Assembly (NCBI RefSeq): GCF_001580015.1
Contig: NZ_LSZQ01000052.1
Location: 105,328-169,327 of the forward strand
Direction: 5' to 3'
DNA: 64,000 nucleotides
Source: Cephaloticoccus primus
GTDB lineage: Bacteria; Verrucomicrobiota; Verrucomicrobiia; Opitutales; Opitutaceae
Shown: piece by piece, positions 18,894 through 35,708 of the stretch
Numbering within the stretch: position 1 is the first letter of the stretch
How the letters are laid out: every line of letters starts with the position of its first letter
Position numbers and translations under genes: made by a program
The notes under the pieces: generated by a model
What the model was told of the DNA's origin: nothing
What the model saw: the letters and a program-made list of their open reading frames with translations, nothing else
Database searches by the model: none

Positions 18894-19544
18894 ATGAAAC
18901 TCCGCTCCCTCCTCATCATCGCCCCGGGCGCACTCCTCCTCATCGCCGCACTCGCCTTCGTCTTCGTAAATAAAGACGACGGCCACGGGCACGACCACTC
19001 ACATGGCGCACACGGCCACAGCCATTCGCACAACGACCACGATCACAGTGCAGGCGCACATAGCCACGGCACCGCTTCGACCGCCGCAAACCCCGGCGAG
19101 CTCGACCACAGCGCCGACTGGGGCAGCGTGTTTGGCAAAGCCGCCCTGCCCCAAACCTGGAAGAGCATCACCACTGCCAGCGAAAACGCCCGCGTGGCGC
19201 TCGACCGCGCCGACCTCGCCCGCGTGCCCGATCTCGCCGAAACCATCCATCTAGGCGCGCACGCCCTCTACGACCAACTCGACACCATCCAGCGCATTGG
19301 CGAAATCGACACCACACGCCTTCGCGCTGCACTCGCCCAACTCGCTCTCCTCGCCGACGACCTGCTCGACCACGCCCAACACGGCGACTTGGCCCGCGCC
19401 CGCAGCACCTACGCCCGCCTCTCCTCCGCAATCGGCGTCACCGCCATCCGTCTCCCCGTCCCACTCCTCGACGCCGCCGCCACGAGCCTCCACCCCCCAC
19501 TCACCGCCACAGCCTCCGCCCACTCGCACGACCACACGCACTAG
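18894..19544 (+). CDS. Histidine-rich exported protein closing the Czc operon
   Basis: Unrecognised 216-residue protein. An N-terminal anchor or signal (LLIIAPGALLLIAALAFVFV) is followed by a striking His/Asp/Gly/Ser stretch at about 30-60 (DDGHGHDHSHGAHGHSHSHN) with some 14 histidines. A helical domain of about 130 residues then appears (SADWGSVFGKAALPQTWKSI; LRAALAQLALLADDLLDHAQ), and the protein ends SAHSHDHTH. It is coupled to the pump gene by a 2-bp gap. The helical domain resembles small periplasmic metal-handling proteins only in composition. The likely job, from context, is periplasmic capture of the metal exported by the CzcCBA pump. A strong terminator follows 48 bp after the stop. 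Confidence 0.75.
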   Translation: MKLRSLLIIAPGALLLIAALAFVFVNKDDGHGHDHSHGAHGHSHSHNDHDHSAGAHSHGTASTAANPGELDHSADWGSVFGKAALPQTWKSITTASENARVALDRADLARVPDLAETIHLGAHALYDQLDTIQRIGEIDTTRLRAALAQLALLADDLLDHAQHGDLARARSTYARLSSAIGVTAIRLPVPLLDAAATSLHPPLTATASAHSHDHTH

Positions 19545-19592
19545 CCGGCACGCTCCCAGGAAAACCCTGCGCGTGTACCTCCCTCCTCCTCC

Positions 19593-19628
19593 GGCGGCAC
19601 ATCCGAAAGGGTGCCGCCTTTCTTTTTA
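19593..19628 (+). terminator. Intrinsic terminator of the Czc operon
   Basis: Perfect 8-bp stem GGCGGCAC / GTGCCGCC with a 10-nt loop, followed by TTTCTTTTTAT on the plus strand. It lies directly after the last gene of the efflux operon. Confidence 0.85.
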
Positions 19629-19681
19629 TCATCAGGGAAAGAGCCCCCTCCCCTGGCTCAGAAAACCACAGCCTTTTCAGG

Positions 19682-21067
19682 CTACCGTCGCGAAGCTTCC
19701 GTTTTTGGCAGACCATAAAAGGCACGATCAGCCCAGACATCATTTTCGCCTCCCCAAGTACGCTCCCAAGTTGTCGGAGCATAGGGATCACTCCAGAATG
19801 GATCGTCGGGTGGGAGACCGAGTGGCAGCAAGGCCACGCTGCACAGATAAAGGCTGCCGGTATTGATGTAGGTCTCAGCCAATAAGGGCTGATGTCCGGC
19901 GAGGCCGATCCGCAGCCACCCCGCTTCGTCAAATGTTCCCGGTGCATCCAGCGTACGCCGGAGAGCACGGGTAAGTGCAGTGCGCACTGCCGCAGGCGGC
20001 GGAGCGGGGAGCACTGAGTGGATAGCACTTCCGTCCTCGGTGCGCGTGATCACAGGCTCTGGCAACTCGCGCCGCAACGCGACATCGGCCAGCGTCTGGA
20101 GGGCACCTGCGCGATACGTGATTGAGCGCCCAATCACGGGAAAACTGCCATCGGGAGCGATAAACCGTTCCTGGACGACCGCATAGCGTCGTGCTGCCGC
20201 GTGAGCCTCTTTCTGAAACTGGCGGAGCGCCTCGCTCTCGTGGGCCACTTCATCCAGAATACCGAGTAACATCGGCTGAATCACGTAGGAGTTGTAGTAG
20301 TCCCAGCGATACTCGGGCCCGTCCCCATAAGTAGCGTCGCCTAGATACCATTTCCGGAAGTTTTCGATAGCAGGCAAAAAGCGTGGATCGTCGCGGGGCT
20401 CACCGGCCCTCGCCAAGGCGAGCTCGACAAAAGCCGCAAACAACTGGTGGTTCCCTGAGCGAGGGAAAGCGATGCCCCGGGCTTCCTTTAACCGAGCGAT
20501 GAGATTTACCTTAACTCGGGGCTCCAGTTTTTCCCACAGTTCGCGCGGCGCCCGGAAGGTCGCTTGAGCGAGGAAAGCCGCATCAACCAACGGCTGGTCG
20601 CCGCCTTTACCTTCCCCAAAATTCATCTTGTCGGGAGAACTTGGGTCGGTCGCTGCATCGATTGCGCGGCGAGCCGCCTCTACCAGTCGACCGCGTAATT
20701 GGCCCTCGGGCGTGTCATCCGGCCCGAGCTCAAGCCAAGGAGCGATCCCGACAAGGAGCCGACCAAGTGCTTCCAAATGCGCAAAGCTACTGCGCCCCCC
20801 AGCAGTGACCGGTACGGGTGCATACGTGGCCCGCGTCTCGACTGGCATCCTCAGCTTGAGCTCACGCTTATCGAGCGCGTCAAAAATCGGCTCCGCGAGC
20901 TTGGTAGCCCAAGCCACCCACTCCGCGCGAATCGCCACCGGATCGGTCTCTTCGCCCAACTTCTCAGGCGCAACTTGGGCCCTACTGGAAAAAGGAAAAC
21001 TAAGCATGGCGAGGAGTGCAGCGACTTTGGCGGCTCCGAGAAGCCGGAAGCAATATATCTTATTCAT
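19682..21067 (-). CDS. Secreted DUF2264 protein (copy 1, no GH105 domain)
   Basis: 461 residues with a signal peptide (AAKVAALLAMLSFPFSSRAQ) and a single DUF2264 domain, a family with an alpha/alpha-toroid fold typical of carbohydrate-active enzymes. I recall that some members have been placed in a glycoside hydrolase family acting on uronic acids, but cannot verify it here. Marker stretches shared with the two neighbours are EWVAWATKLAEPIFDALDKR, IAPWLELGPDDTPEGQLRGR, DYYNSYVIQPMLLGILDEVA and RYAVVQERFIAPDGSFPVIG. The chain stops at the point where the fused neighbour continues into GH105 (after DVWADRAFYGLP). It is the last gene of a minus-strand series, separated from the copy upstream by a degenerate GH105 tail. 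G+C is lower than in the flanking housekeeping genes. Confidence 0.85.
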   Translation of the reverse strand: MNKIYCFRLLGAAKVAALLAMLSFPFSSRAQVAPEKLGEETDPVAIRAEWVAWATKLAEPIFDALDKRELKLRMPVETRATYAPVPVTAGGRSSFAHLEALGRLLVGIAPWLELGPDDTPEGQLRGRLVEAARRAIDAATDPSSPDKMNFGEGKGGDQPLVDAAFLAQATFRAPRELWEKLEPRVKVNLIARLKEARGIAFPRSGNHQLFAAFVELALARAGEPRDDPRFLPAIENFRKWYLGDATYGDGPEYRWDYYNSYVIQPMLLGILDEVAHESEALRQFQKEAHAAARRYAVVQERFIAPDGSFPVIGRSITYRAGALQTLADVALRRELPEPVITRTEDGSAIHSVLPAPPPAAVRTALTRALRRTLDAPGTFDEAGWLRIGLAGHQPLLAETYINTGSLYLCSVALLPLGLPPDDPFWSDPYAPTTWERTWGGENDVWADRAFYGLPKTEASRR

Positions 21068-21109
21068 GGGGTTTATGGGAGCATGGGTTACAGAGAGGAG
21101 AGGGACCCC

Positions 21110-21235
21110 CTAAAGCTGAACCGTCACCGCTTCGCAGCAACCCAGATTGGTGATTTCGCAGGCTGCCATCAATAGCGCACCAACTCCATAGTGATACGGA
21201 CTCTTATCTACCTGCTCAAGTGGATCACTGATCTT
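21110..21235 (-). pseudogene. Relic of a GH105 C-terminus
   Basis: The last 41 codons of an open frame read through KSPYHYGVGALLMAACEIT, which matches the end of the fused DUF2264-GH105 protein (DTHYYGVGALLMAACEITKL) almost residue for residue. Upstream of it the frame loses similarity. The remnant sits just upstream of copy 1 in the transcription direction, so it marks a former fused gene whose body was lost by deletion or unequal crossover. It is too short to fold as a hydrolase. Confidence 0.7.
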
Positions 21236-21766
21236 CTCCTCGCTGCAAGCAGCTCGGTACCAGACCTCCAACCCTCCAAAACAAAGTAGAAAGCCCGAGC
21301 GCCTGGGTGGCCCCGGAACTTTGAATGGTGGGGCTTTACTAGAAAATGCGCCGTAAGTCCGAGCTGAAGACGACAGTTCAACTGCATATAGACAATCATC
21401 CAACGCCAGCCGCGTGTGCCAACGATCACGCCCTCTTGTTCAAACAACAAAACCGGACGAAGGCTCTTCGGCCCGGGCCAAAAGATTAGCGGCGCCCCAC
21501 CTCGCCGTCTTCAGGCGTCTTGGAGCTCTGTGCAGGCTCGTAGTCCCAAGAGTTCGGCTTCTCATCAACGCTCACTCCCCTCGAACCAAGTCTATGATTC
21601 AGCCGATTGGTTCTACGCTGGCCTCCAACCCTTACACAGAAGTCAGTAACTTGGCAGGCATTTTAGACTCATAGCTCATTGATAATTGACACTATTTTTA
21701 GTCATATGTTTCGCAAGTTACAAACTTCTGCATAATTGATTCACCATTGTGCGTTTCGAAAAATCA
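21236..21766. other. Gene-free stretch inside the DUF2264 cluster
   Basis: About 530 bp with no supported gene. Short open frames on the minus strand (for example 21208-21450) show no recognisable domain. They probably represent decayed sequence from the same lost paralogue that left the GH105 tail. The part near 21660-21760 is A+T-rich and could hold a promoter, but no clear -35/-10 pair is seen. Confidence 0.4.
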
Positions 21767-21797
21767 AAGAGCCCAAGTACTCACGCCCTGGGCTCTT
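21767..21797 (-). terminator. Intrinsic terminator of the DUF2264-GH105 gene
   Basis: Perfect 9-bp stem AAGAGCCCA / TGGGCTCTT with a 13-nt loop; on the minus strand it is followed by TGATTTTTCG. It lies 43 bp after the stop of the fused gene. Confidence 0.75.
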
Positions 21798-21839
21798 GAA
21801 TGTTCTGCGTGCAGCAATCAACCGCGGTAGTAATGGAGT

Positions 21840-24281
21840 CTACTTTTTACCGGTTCGCACATCCAGTTTGGTTATCTCACAGGCGGCCATCAGAAGTGCA
21901 CCGACGCCGTAGTAATGAGTATCATCTTTACTCACTTCCCCTGGGCGATTAGCCACCCGCTGCACAAACCCCAACTTTCCATTGGGATGCACTGCGCGCT
22001 GTAACGCAGACCAACCCTTTCTCATCGCAGGTTCGAAACGTTCTCGATCAAGCAAGCCGACATTAATCCCCCAAGCTAGGCCGTAAGTGAAAAAACCAGT
22101 CCCACTGGTCTCGGGTGGTGAGCCCTCCGGGGCTAGCAGCGCGGGTGGCCAATAACCATCGTCCTTTTGGAGCTCGACCAACCGTTCAGCCATCTCGACG
22201 AATACTCTACGCATGCGCTTCGCATCGGGGCCATCTGCATCCAATAACGGCAGGGAGCGTGCCATCGCCGCAAACACCCATCCGTTTCCTCGGGACCAAA
22301 AGATCTTGTTTCCCTGCTCGTCACGGAGATCGAAAAAACGACTGTCACGGTAATAGAGCCGCTCTGCAGAGTCGTAAAGAAAATCCGTCGTTGCCCACCA
22401 CTCGCGCATGGCATGGTCGCGGTAGCGCATATCGCCAGTCTGCCTGGACAGCTCAAGCATAGCCGGCGGCGCCATAAACAACGCATCAACCCACGACCAA
22501 CGGTCCTTATACAACCGACTGGTTCCAGGCTGAGTGATGGCCAAGCTGACGCGTGGCAGCTTAGCCATCACGTGATCAAAAGTCGCGATAGCAGGGGCAA
22601 GTGCCGCCTTTCCCGCACCATTGCGCGCCATCCATAGATAAGCCTGTGTAATCGCGTGGTCATCGGCGTTAAACGGATGGCTAAGAGGCTCCCAGCGATT
22701 GTGCCACCCCATTTCAAGGATGATTTCGCGAAAGTCGGCTGGAGCGCCTTCAGTGTCCGCAAGGTCAGTCATCCCAATCCAAAATGCCGCATGTTCCCAA
22801 GCCCGTAGATGCAGGTAGTCCCGATCACTGGCCTGAGCCAATTGCCAGCGTGCAACTCGAACTGCAACTTCCAGCGGGGTTTCTGGAGCCGGCAGCTTAT
22901 ACAGTGCACGGTCGGCCCATACATCATTATCCCCTCCCCAAATTTTTTCGGAGGTCGTTGGAGTATATGGATCGCTCCAAAATGGATCGTCGGGCGGTAG
23001 CCCGAGTGGCAAAAGTGCCGCACTGCACAGATAAAGGCTGCCAGTACTGATGTAGGTCTCGGCCAATAAAGGCTGATGTCCAGCAAGGCCGATCCGCAAC
23101 CAGCCATTTTCGTCAAATGTACCCGGCGCATCCAGCGTACGGCGCATAACACGAGTAAGAGCTGTACGAACTGCCGCAGGAGGTACGGCGGCCTGAAGAA
23201 CCATGAAGACCGTACCATCTTCGCCGTATGAGATCACAGCCTCTGGCAGCTCGCGCCGCAAGGCGATATCAGCCAGCGTTTGGAAGGCACCGGCGCGATA
23301 TATCAGTGAACGCCCGATCGGCGGATAGCTCCCGTCCGGAGAGATAAATCGCTCCTGCACGGCCGCGTAGCGGCGGGCTGCGGCAAGAGCTTCTCGGTGA
23401 AACTGTCGAAGCTCTTCACTTTCATGAGCGACCTCATCCAAAACGCCGAGCAGCATCGGCTGGATCACGTAAGAGTTATAGTAATCATTATGAAGCTCGA
23501 CACCATCTCCATACACTCCGTCGCCGAGGTACCACTTCTTGAAGCTTTCAAGCGGAAAGAAAAGACGTGAGTCATCGCGAGGCTCACCACCACGAGCGAT
23601 GGCGAGTTCATTAAAGGCCGCGCACAATTGAGAGTTAGCGTGGCGATTAGGAGGCTGGATACGAGTCTCTTTTAAACAAGTTACGAGGTTCGCCTGAACT
23701 CGAGGCTCTAGTTTCTCCCAAAGTTCGCGCGGCGCTCGAAAGGTGGCGGCTGCAAGAAAGCCGGCATCAATGAGTGGCTGGTTACTTTTCCCAAAAAACA
23801 TTCTATCCGGCGATTTTGGATCCGTCGCTGCGTCAATTGCACGGCGAGCAGCTTCCGCGAGCCTACCTCGCAACTGCCCTTCGGGCGTGTCATCCGGACC
23901 AAGCTCCAGCCAAGGGGCGATCCCGATAAGGAGCCGCCCCAGTGCCTCCAGATGTGTAAATTGGGAGCGATCTGGATTGTAAACCGGTATCGGCGAGTGA
24001 ACGCTGCGTGTTTCAACCGGCATTCTCAACTTAAGCTCACGCTTATCGAGTGCATCGAGAATCGGCTCGGCGAGTTTGGTAGCCCAAGCGACCCATTGCT
24101 CGCGAACCGCCTTCGGATCAGCTTCCTCGTCCAAATTTAGGGGCGAGGCCGCAAAAGTGGGAACCACGCACAGTCCACACAGCAAAGACAGCAGCAACAG
24201 ACGTGTACTCAACACACGCGCAAGCAATCGACTGAACACGCTGCATTCGGGAGTATCTACAGGGGTAAGGGATAAAGCCAT
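21840..24281 (-). CDS. Secreted DUF2264-GH105 fusion, unsaturated uronyl hydrolase
   Basis: About 813 residues in two catalytic-type modules. After a long n-region and a hydrophobic signal (LLLLSLLCGLCVVPTFAA), residues about 50-450 are DUF2264. Residues about 460-805 are GH105/GH88 (YteR-like), which removes the unsaturated uronic acid left by polysaccharide lyases. The GH105 part shows WEHAAFWIGM, the catalytic Asp in WSWVDALFMAPP, SRFFDLRDEQGNKIFWSRGN with the GNGW signature, ETSGTGFFTYGLAWG, and the closing HYYGVGALLMAACEI. The fusion suggests both modules work in sequence on one uronic-acid polysaccharide in the periplasm or outside. Start is uncertain: TTG 24347, ATG 24299, ATG 24281 and a GTG nearer the signal are all possible; I chose 24281. 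A truncated copy of the DUF2264 part lies on each side. Confidence 0.88.
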   Translation of the reverse strand: MALSLTPVDTPECSVFSRLLARVLSTRLLLLSLLCGLCVVPTFAASPLNLDEEADPKAVREQWVAWATKLAEPILDALDKRELKLRMPVETRSVHSPIPVYNPDRSQFTHLEALGRLLIGIAPWLELGPDDTPEGQLRGRLAEAARRAIDAATDPKSPDRMFFGKSNQPLIDAGFLAAATFRAPRELWEKLEPRVQANLVTCLKETRIQPPNRHANSQLCAAFNELAIARGGEPRDDSRLFFPLESFKKWYLGDGVYGDGVELHNDYYNSYVIQPMLLGVLDEVAHESEELRQFHREALAAARRYAAVQERFISPDGSYPPIGRSLIYRAGAFQTLADIALRRELPEAVISYGEDGTVFMVLQAAVPPAAVRTALTRVMRRTLDAPGTFDENGWLRIGLAGHQPLLAETYISTGSLYLCSAALLPLGLPPDDPFWSDPYTPTTSEKIWGGDNDVWADRALYKLPAPETPLEVAVRVARWQLAQASDRDYLHLRAWEHAAFWIGMTDLADTEGAPADFREIILEMGWHNRWEPLSHPFNADDHAITQAYLWMARNGAGKAALAPAIATFDHVMAKLPRVSLAITQPGTSRLYKDRWSWVDALFMAPPAMLELSRQTGDMRYRDHAMREWWATTDFLYDSAERLYYRDSRFFDLRDEQGNKIFWSRGNGWVFAAMARSLPLLDADGPDAKRMRRVFVEMAERLVELQKDDGYWPPALLAPEGSPPETSGTGFFTYGLAWGINVGLLDRERFEPAMRKGWSALQRAVHPNGKLGFVQRVANRPGEVSKDDTHYYGVGALLMAACEITKLDVRTGKK

Positions 24282-24376
24282 GCCCTCCACCCTACGCATT
24301 TTCCCATTAAAGCTACGAAAAAATCCGCACGCCTTCACTTTTTGCAAAACGCCTCTTCCCCCCCTCCCTGAAAAGT

Positions 24377-24396
24377 AAAAAGGCCCGGGCTTTTTT
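24377..24396 (-). terminator. Possible terminator between DUF2264 copies
   Basis: Near-palindrome AAAAAGGCCCGGGCTTTTTT about 95 bp after the stop of copy 3. Its A-run, G+C core and T-run fit an intrinsic terminator usable in either direction. The central CCCGGG leaves little room for a loop, so the call is tentative. Confidence 0.45.
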
Positions 24397-24490
24397 AAGG
24401 GTAGAGCCCTACCGGGGGTGCGCGAAACAAGCTCAAACTAGCTCGCACCGAGGAACCGGCAGGACAAGGACAGCAAACTGATTCTAAGAA

Positions 24491-25939
24491 CTACCGTTGC
24501 CCAGTTTCAGGTGCTGGTAGATTCTTCATTGCCCTATCAGCCCAAACGTAAGAATCTCCGCTCCAAACCCTTTCGGAGGTTGTTGGAGTATATGGATCGC
24601 TCCAGAATGGATCGTCGGGCGGTAGCCCAAGTGGTAAAAGAGCTACACTGCACAAATACAAACTGCCGGTACTGATGTAGTCCTCCGCGAGCAAGGGCTG
24701 ATGACCCGCAAAGCCAATCCTTAACCACCCATTTTCATCAAATGTCCCCGGCGCATCCAACGTGCGTCGAATAGCACGGGTAAGTGCAGTGCGCACTGCC
24801 GCAGGCGGCGGAGCGGGGAGCACTGAGTAGATAGCACTTCCGTCTTCGGTGCGCGTGACCACAGGCTCTGGCAACTCATGCCGCAGCGCGATGTCAGCCA
24901 AGGTTTGAAAGGCCCCTGCCCGATATGTGATCGAACGCCCGATCACAGGGAAACTGCCGTCGGGGGCGATAAACCGTTCCTGGACGACCGCATAGCGTCG
25001 TGCTGCCGCAAGAGCCTCCCGCTGGAACTGGCGAAGGGCTTCGCTCTCGTGAGCTATCTCATCTAGCATCCCCAGTAACATCGGCTGGATTACATAAGAA
25101 TTGTAGTAGTCCCATCGGAGTTGGGGACCATCCCCATAAGCCCCGTCTCCAAGGTACCATTTCCGGAAGTTCTCTATGGCGGGCAAAAAACGCGAGTCGT
25201 CGCGAGGTTCTCCCCCCCGCGCCAAAGCGAGCTCAACAAAAGCCGCAAATAGCTGATGATTACCTACACCGGGAAAGCCAATACGGCGGGTTTCCTTTAG
25301 TCGGGCGATGAGGTTTGCCTTAACGCGAGGCTCCAGTTTTTCCCAAAGTTCGCGCGGCGCACGGAATGTCGCTTGGGCAAGAAAAGCCGCATCAACCAAG
25401 GGCTGTTCTTGGCCGCCCTCCCAAAAATTCATCTTATCCGGGGAATTGGGGTCGGTGGCTGCGTCAATTGCACGGCGAGCAGCTTCCGCGAGCCTACCCC
25501 GCAGCTGCCCCTCGGGCGTGTCATCCGGCCCAAGCTCAAGCCAAGGAGCGATCCCGACAAGGATCCGGCCCAGTGCCTCTAAATGCGTATAGAGGGAGCG
25601 ATCCCAATGGGGGAGAGGTATTGGGGAGTGAGTGTCCCGCATCTCCACTGGCATCCTCAACTTGAGCTCACGTTTATCGAGCGCATCGAAAATCGGCTCC
25701 GCGAGCTTGGTAGCCCAAGCCACCCACTCCGCGCGAATCGCTACCGGATCGGTCTCTTCGCCCACCTTTGGTGCTACCTGCGCATTACCGGAATAAGGAA
25801 AACTAAGCATGGCGAGGAGCATACAGGAGCTGCCTTGGCACAAAGAGAAGCTCTGTCTGGAAAAAAGTGACAGGAGAGATTCGAACAACTTCGTGACCAA
25901 GGGAGCTCCGCAGCACTGGAAGCGGCTTATCTGGTCCAT
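24491..25939 (-). CDS. Secreted DUF2264 protein (copy 3, no GH105 domain)
   Basis: About 482 residues, a single DUF2264 domain after a signal-like segment (SSCMLLAMLSFPYSGNAQ). Over the domain it is very close to copy 1, including long stretches of nearly identical DNA (compare 24780-24890 with 19970-20080). It ends LPAPETGQR, exactly where the fused gene continues LPAPETPLEVAVRV into GH105. So this copy was cut precisely at the domain boundary, or the fusion gained the hydrolase there. The start is uncertain: ATG 25939 chosen, TTG 25975 possible, and an internal ATG nearer the signal peptide (about 25826) would give a more usual leader. It is the first gene of the cluster in the direction of transcription and lies downstream of the rpoC terminator. 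Confidence 0.85.
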   Translation of the reverse strand: MDQISRFQCCGAPLVTKLFESLLSLFSRQSFSLCQGSSCMLLAMLSFPYSGNAQVAPKVGEETDPVAIRAEWVAWATKLAEPIFDALDKRELKLRMPVEMRDTHSPIPLPHWDRSLYTHLEALGRILVGIAPWLELGPDDTPEGQLRGRLAEAARRAIDAATDPNSPDKMNFWEGGQEQPLVDAAFLAQATFRAPRELWEKLEPRVKANLIARLKETRRIGFPGVGNHQLFAAFVELALARGGEPRDDSRFLPAIENFRKWYLGDGAYGDGPQLRWDYYNSYVIQPMLLGMLDEIAHESEALRQFQREALAAARRYAVVQERFIAPDGSFPVIGRSITYRAGAFQTLADIALRHELPEPVVTRTEDGSAIYSVLPAPPPAAVRTALTRAIRRTLDAPGTFDENGWLRIGFAGHQPLLAEDYISTGSLYLCSVALLPLGLPPDDPFWSDPYTPTTSERVWSGDSYVWADRAMKNLPAPETGQR

Positions 25940-26139
25940 GAGCCGATGCCTATCGGCTAGAAGGGAAAGAGGCAAGTCCCTTTAGGATTAGGCTATCACC
26001 ATTTCGTGTCATCCGGTTTGATAATTACACCGGGCAGCCACTGGCAATGTTCCGGCCCTGTAGAACGGGGTCTCCAGTCCAGGCAATCACTGGTATTCTG
26101 CACGCAGATCATTCCTATTTTTTTAGGCCCGCAAAAGCA

Positions 26140-26171
26140 AAAGGCCCGGGGGGTAAAGCACCCGGGCCTTT
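26140..26171 (-). terminator. Intrinsic terminator of the rpoBC operon
   Basis: Perfect 11-bp stem AAAGGCCCGGG / CCCGGGCCTTT with a 10-nt loop, continuing on the minus strand as TGCTTTTGCGGG. It is about 95 bp after the rpoC stop, the end of the whole tuf-to-rpoC block. Confidence 0.8.
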
Positions 26172-26265
26172 GAAACAGGCGTGACGGAGGTCTCTTGTGT
26201 TTAGCTCCCAGCTTGGGGGCTCGCGCATGCAATCAAGTACCGGTCTGCATACGCGGGCTGCCCCA

Positions 26266-30510
<4,245 letters not shown>

Positions 30511-30623
30511 GGATGCTGTTCCTGTCGTCGTAATAGGTTAGCGCGTGGAGGCGGGAGGGCGGCTGGTTCTTGGGCCTTGTAGAAGGCGGGCGTTTTTTTT
30601 CCGGGCGGGCACGGCACCGTGGC

Positions 30624-34403
<3,780 letters not shown>

Positions 34404-34599
34404 GTAGAGGATACCCGGTTAGAAACAACGATGGAGGAGAGCGGCGGGCGCGGCGCCGGTGCGAGGCCGCTCTGGAAAGAAGCCCCGCGCCGCTCTGGTA
34501 AAACTGGCGATGTGGAAAAAGGCAAAGGACAGGCCGCGATAACGCGCAGCCTGCCCCGTAAAAAGCGGATGTTTTGAAAAGAACTCGGCCAAGCTCGGC

Positions 34600-34980
34600 T
34601 TACTTGAGCTCGACCTTGGCGCCAGCCGCTTCGAGCTTCTTCTTGATCTCTTCGGCCTCTTCCTTGGCGGCGCCTTCCTTGATCGGCTTGGGCGCACCTT
34701 CGACGAGGTCCTTGGCCTCTTTGAGGCCCAGACCAGTGATGGCGCGGACTTCCTTGATGACGCCGATCTTGTTGCCACCTGCTTCGGCGAGGATGACGTC
34801 GAACTCGGTCTTCTCCTCGGCAGGCGCAGCGGCAGCACCCGCAGCAGGGCCGGCGGCGACGACAGCAGCGGCGGCGGAAACGCCCCACTTCTCTTCGAGG
34901 TCTTTAACGAGGGCGGCGAGCTCCAGGACGGGCTGCGCGGAGAGCCATTCGATGACTTGGTCTTTGGTGATATTGCTCAT
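34600..34980 (-). CDS. rplL: Ribosomal protein L7/L12
   Basis: Stalk protein of the large subunit that recruits translation factors, 126 residues. The N-terminal dimerisation helix ([20 protein letters not shown]) is followed by the Ala/Gly/Pro hinge ([12 protein letters not shown]). The globular C-terminal domain has [40 protein letters not shown] and the closing [11 protein letters not shown]. Order with rplJ upstream and rpoB downstream is the classic arrangement. The 156 bp separating it from rplJ contains GC-rich imperfect repeats but no obvious terminator. Confidence 0.97.
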   Translation of the reverse strand: MSNITKDQVIEWLSAQPVLELAALVKDLEEKWGVSAAAAVVAAGPAAGAAAAPAEEKTEFDVILAEAGGNKIGVIKEVRAITGLGLKEAKDLVEGAPKPIKEGAAKEEAEEIKKKLEAAGAKVELK

Positions 34981-35136
34981 GATCTTGTCTTTCTGGAAAC
35001 GGCTAGCGGTCTCGGGGACTTGAGACGCGTTTAAGAGACGTATCCCCTAGCCTGTTTTCTTTTTTGGGAGGAAGGCCGAGCGCACCGGAGCGCACGCGGC
35101 ACCGCCTCAAAGTTTTCTTAAAAAAATAAGGTTGGT

Positions 35137-35694
35137 TCAGGCCTCGGCAGGCGCGGGTTCGGCAGCCGCAGGCGCGGGTTCAGCCGGAACAGGAGCCTCG
35201 GCGGGCGCGTCGCCCTCCCCAGCCTTTTTGACCTTGGCGTCGAGGACGCGCACAAAGGCGGCCGCGTTGCTGGTGAGCAGGCTGAGGAACTGTGCGCGCA
35301 GCGCGTCAAAGGAGGGCAAGTCGGCAATCGCAGAGAGCTCGGCGGCGCTGACGAGCTTCTGCTCCATCACGCCGATCTTGATCTCCAGCTTCTGCTTCGA
35401 CTCGAAGAATTTCTTTAAAACCTTGGCGACTCCGGCGGAGTTTTCCCCACCGACGACAATCGCGGTCGGCCCCTTGAGCGACTCTTCGATGTCGGGCAAA
35501 CCAAGCCCCTTGGCGGCGACGCGCAGCGAGCTGTTTTTGACGACGTGGAACTCCGCCTTCTCTGCGGCGAGTGAGGCGCGCAGCTCGGCGACGTCGGAGA
35601 CGGTGATGCCCGAGAAGTTCGTCAGGATGACGTAGTCCGACTTCTTGAGGTGGGTCTCCACCTCGGCGACTAGATATTGTTTTTCGGCTCTCAT
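35137..35694 (-). CDS. rplJ: Ribosomal protein L10
   Basis: Base of the L7/L12 stalk, binding 23S rRNA near the GTPase centre; 185 residues. The start MRAEKQYLVAEVETHLKKSD and the segment YVILTNFSGITVSDVAELRA are typical. So are VVKNSSLRVAAKGLG and the GPTAIVVGGENSAGVAKVLK loop. The protein ends in an Ala/Pro/Glu tail (APAEAPVPAEPAPAAAEPAP), longer than in most bacteria; the L7/L12-binding helix lies just before it. It follows rplA by only 14 bp, so no long L10 leader exists between them. Confidence 0.96.
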   Translation of the reverse strand: MRAEKQYLVAEVETHLKKSDYVILTNFSGITVSDVAELRASLAAEKAEFHVVKNSSLRVAAKGLGLPDIEESLKGPTAIVVGGENSAGVAKVLKKFFESKQKLEIKIGVMEQKLVSAAELSAIADLPSFDALRAQFLSLLTSNAAAFVRVLDAKVKKAGEGDAPAEAPVPAEPAPAAAEPAPAEA

Positions 35695-35708
35695 GGTCGT
35701 GGCGTCTC

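Noticed and set aside
25996..26130. Minus-strand frame encoding a Trp/Cys-containing peptide between rpoC and the DUF2264 cluster
   Set aside because: It runs through the rpoC terminator and shows no convincing similarity; at most a decayed remnant.
35695..35708. L10 leader regulatory RNA before rplJ
   Set aside because: Only 14 bp separate rplA and rplJ, too short for the known leader fold.
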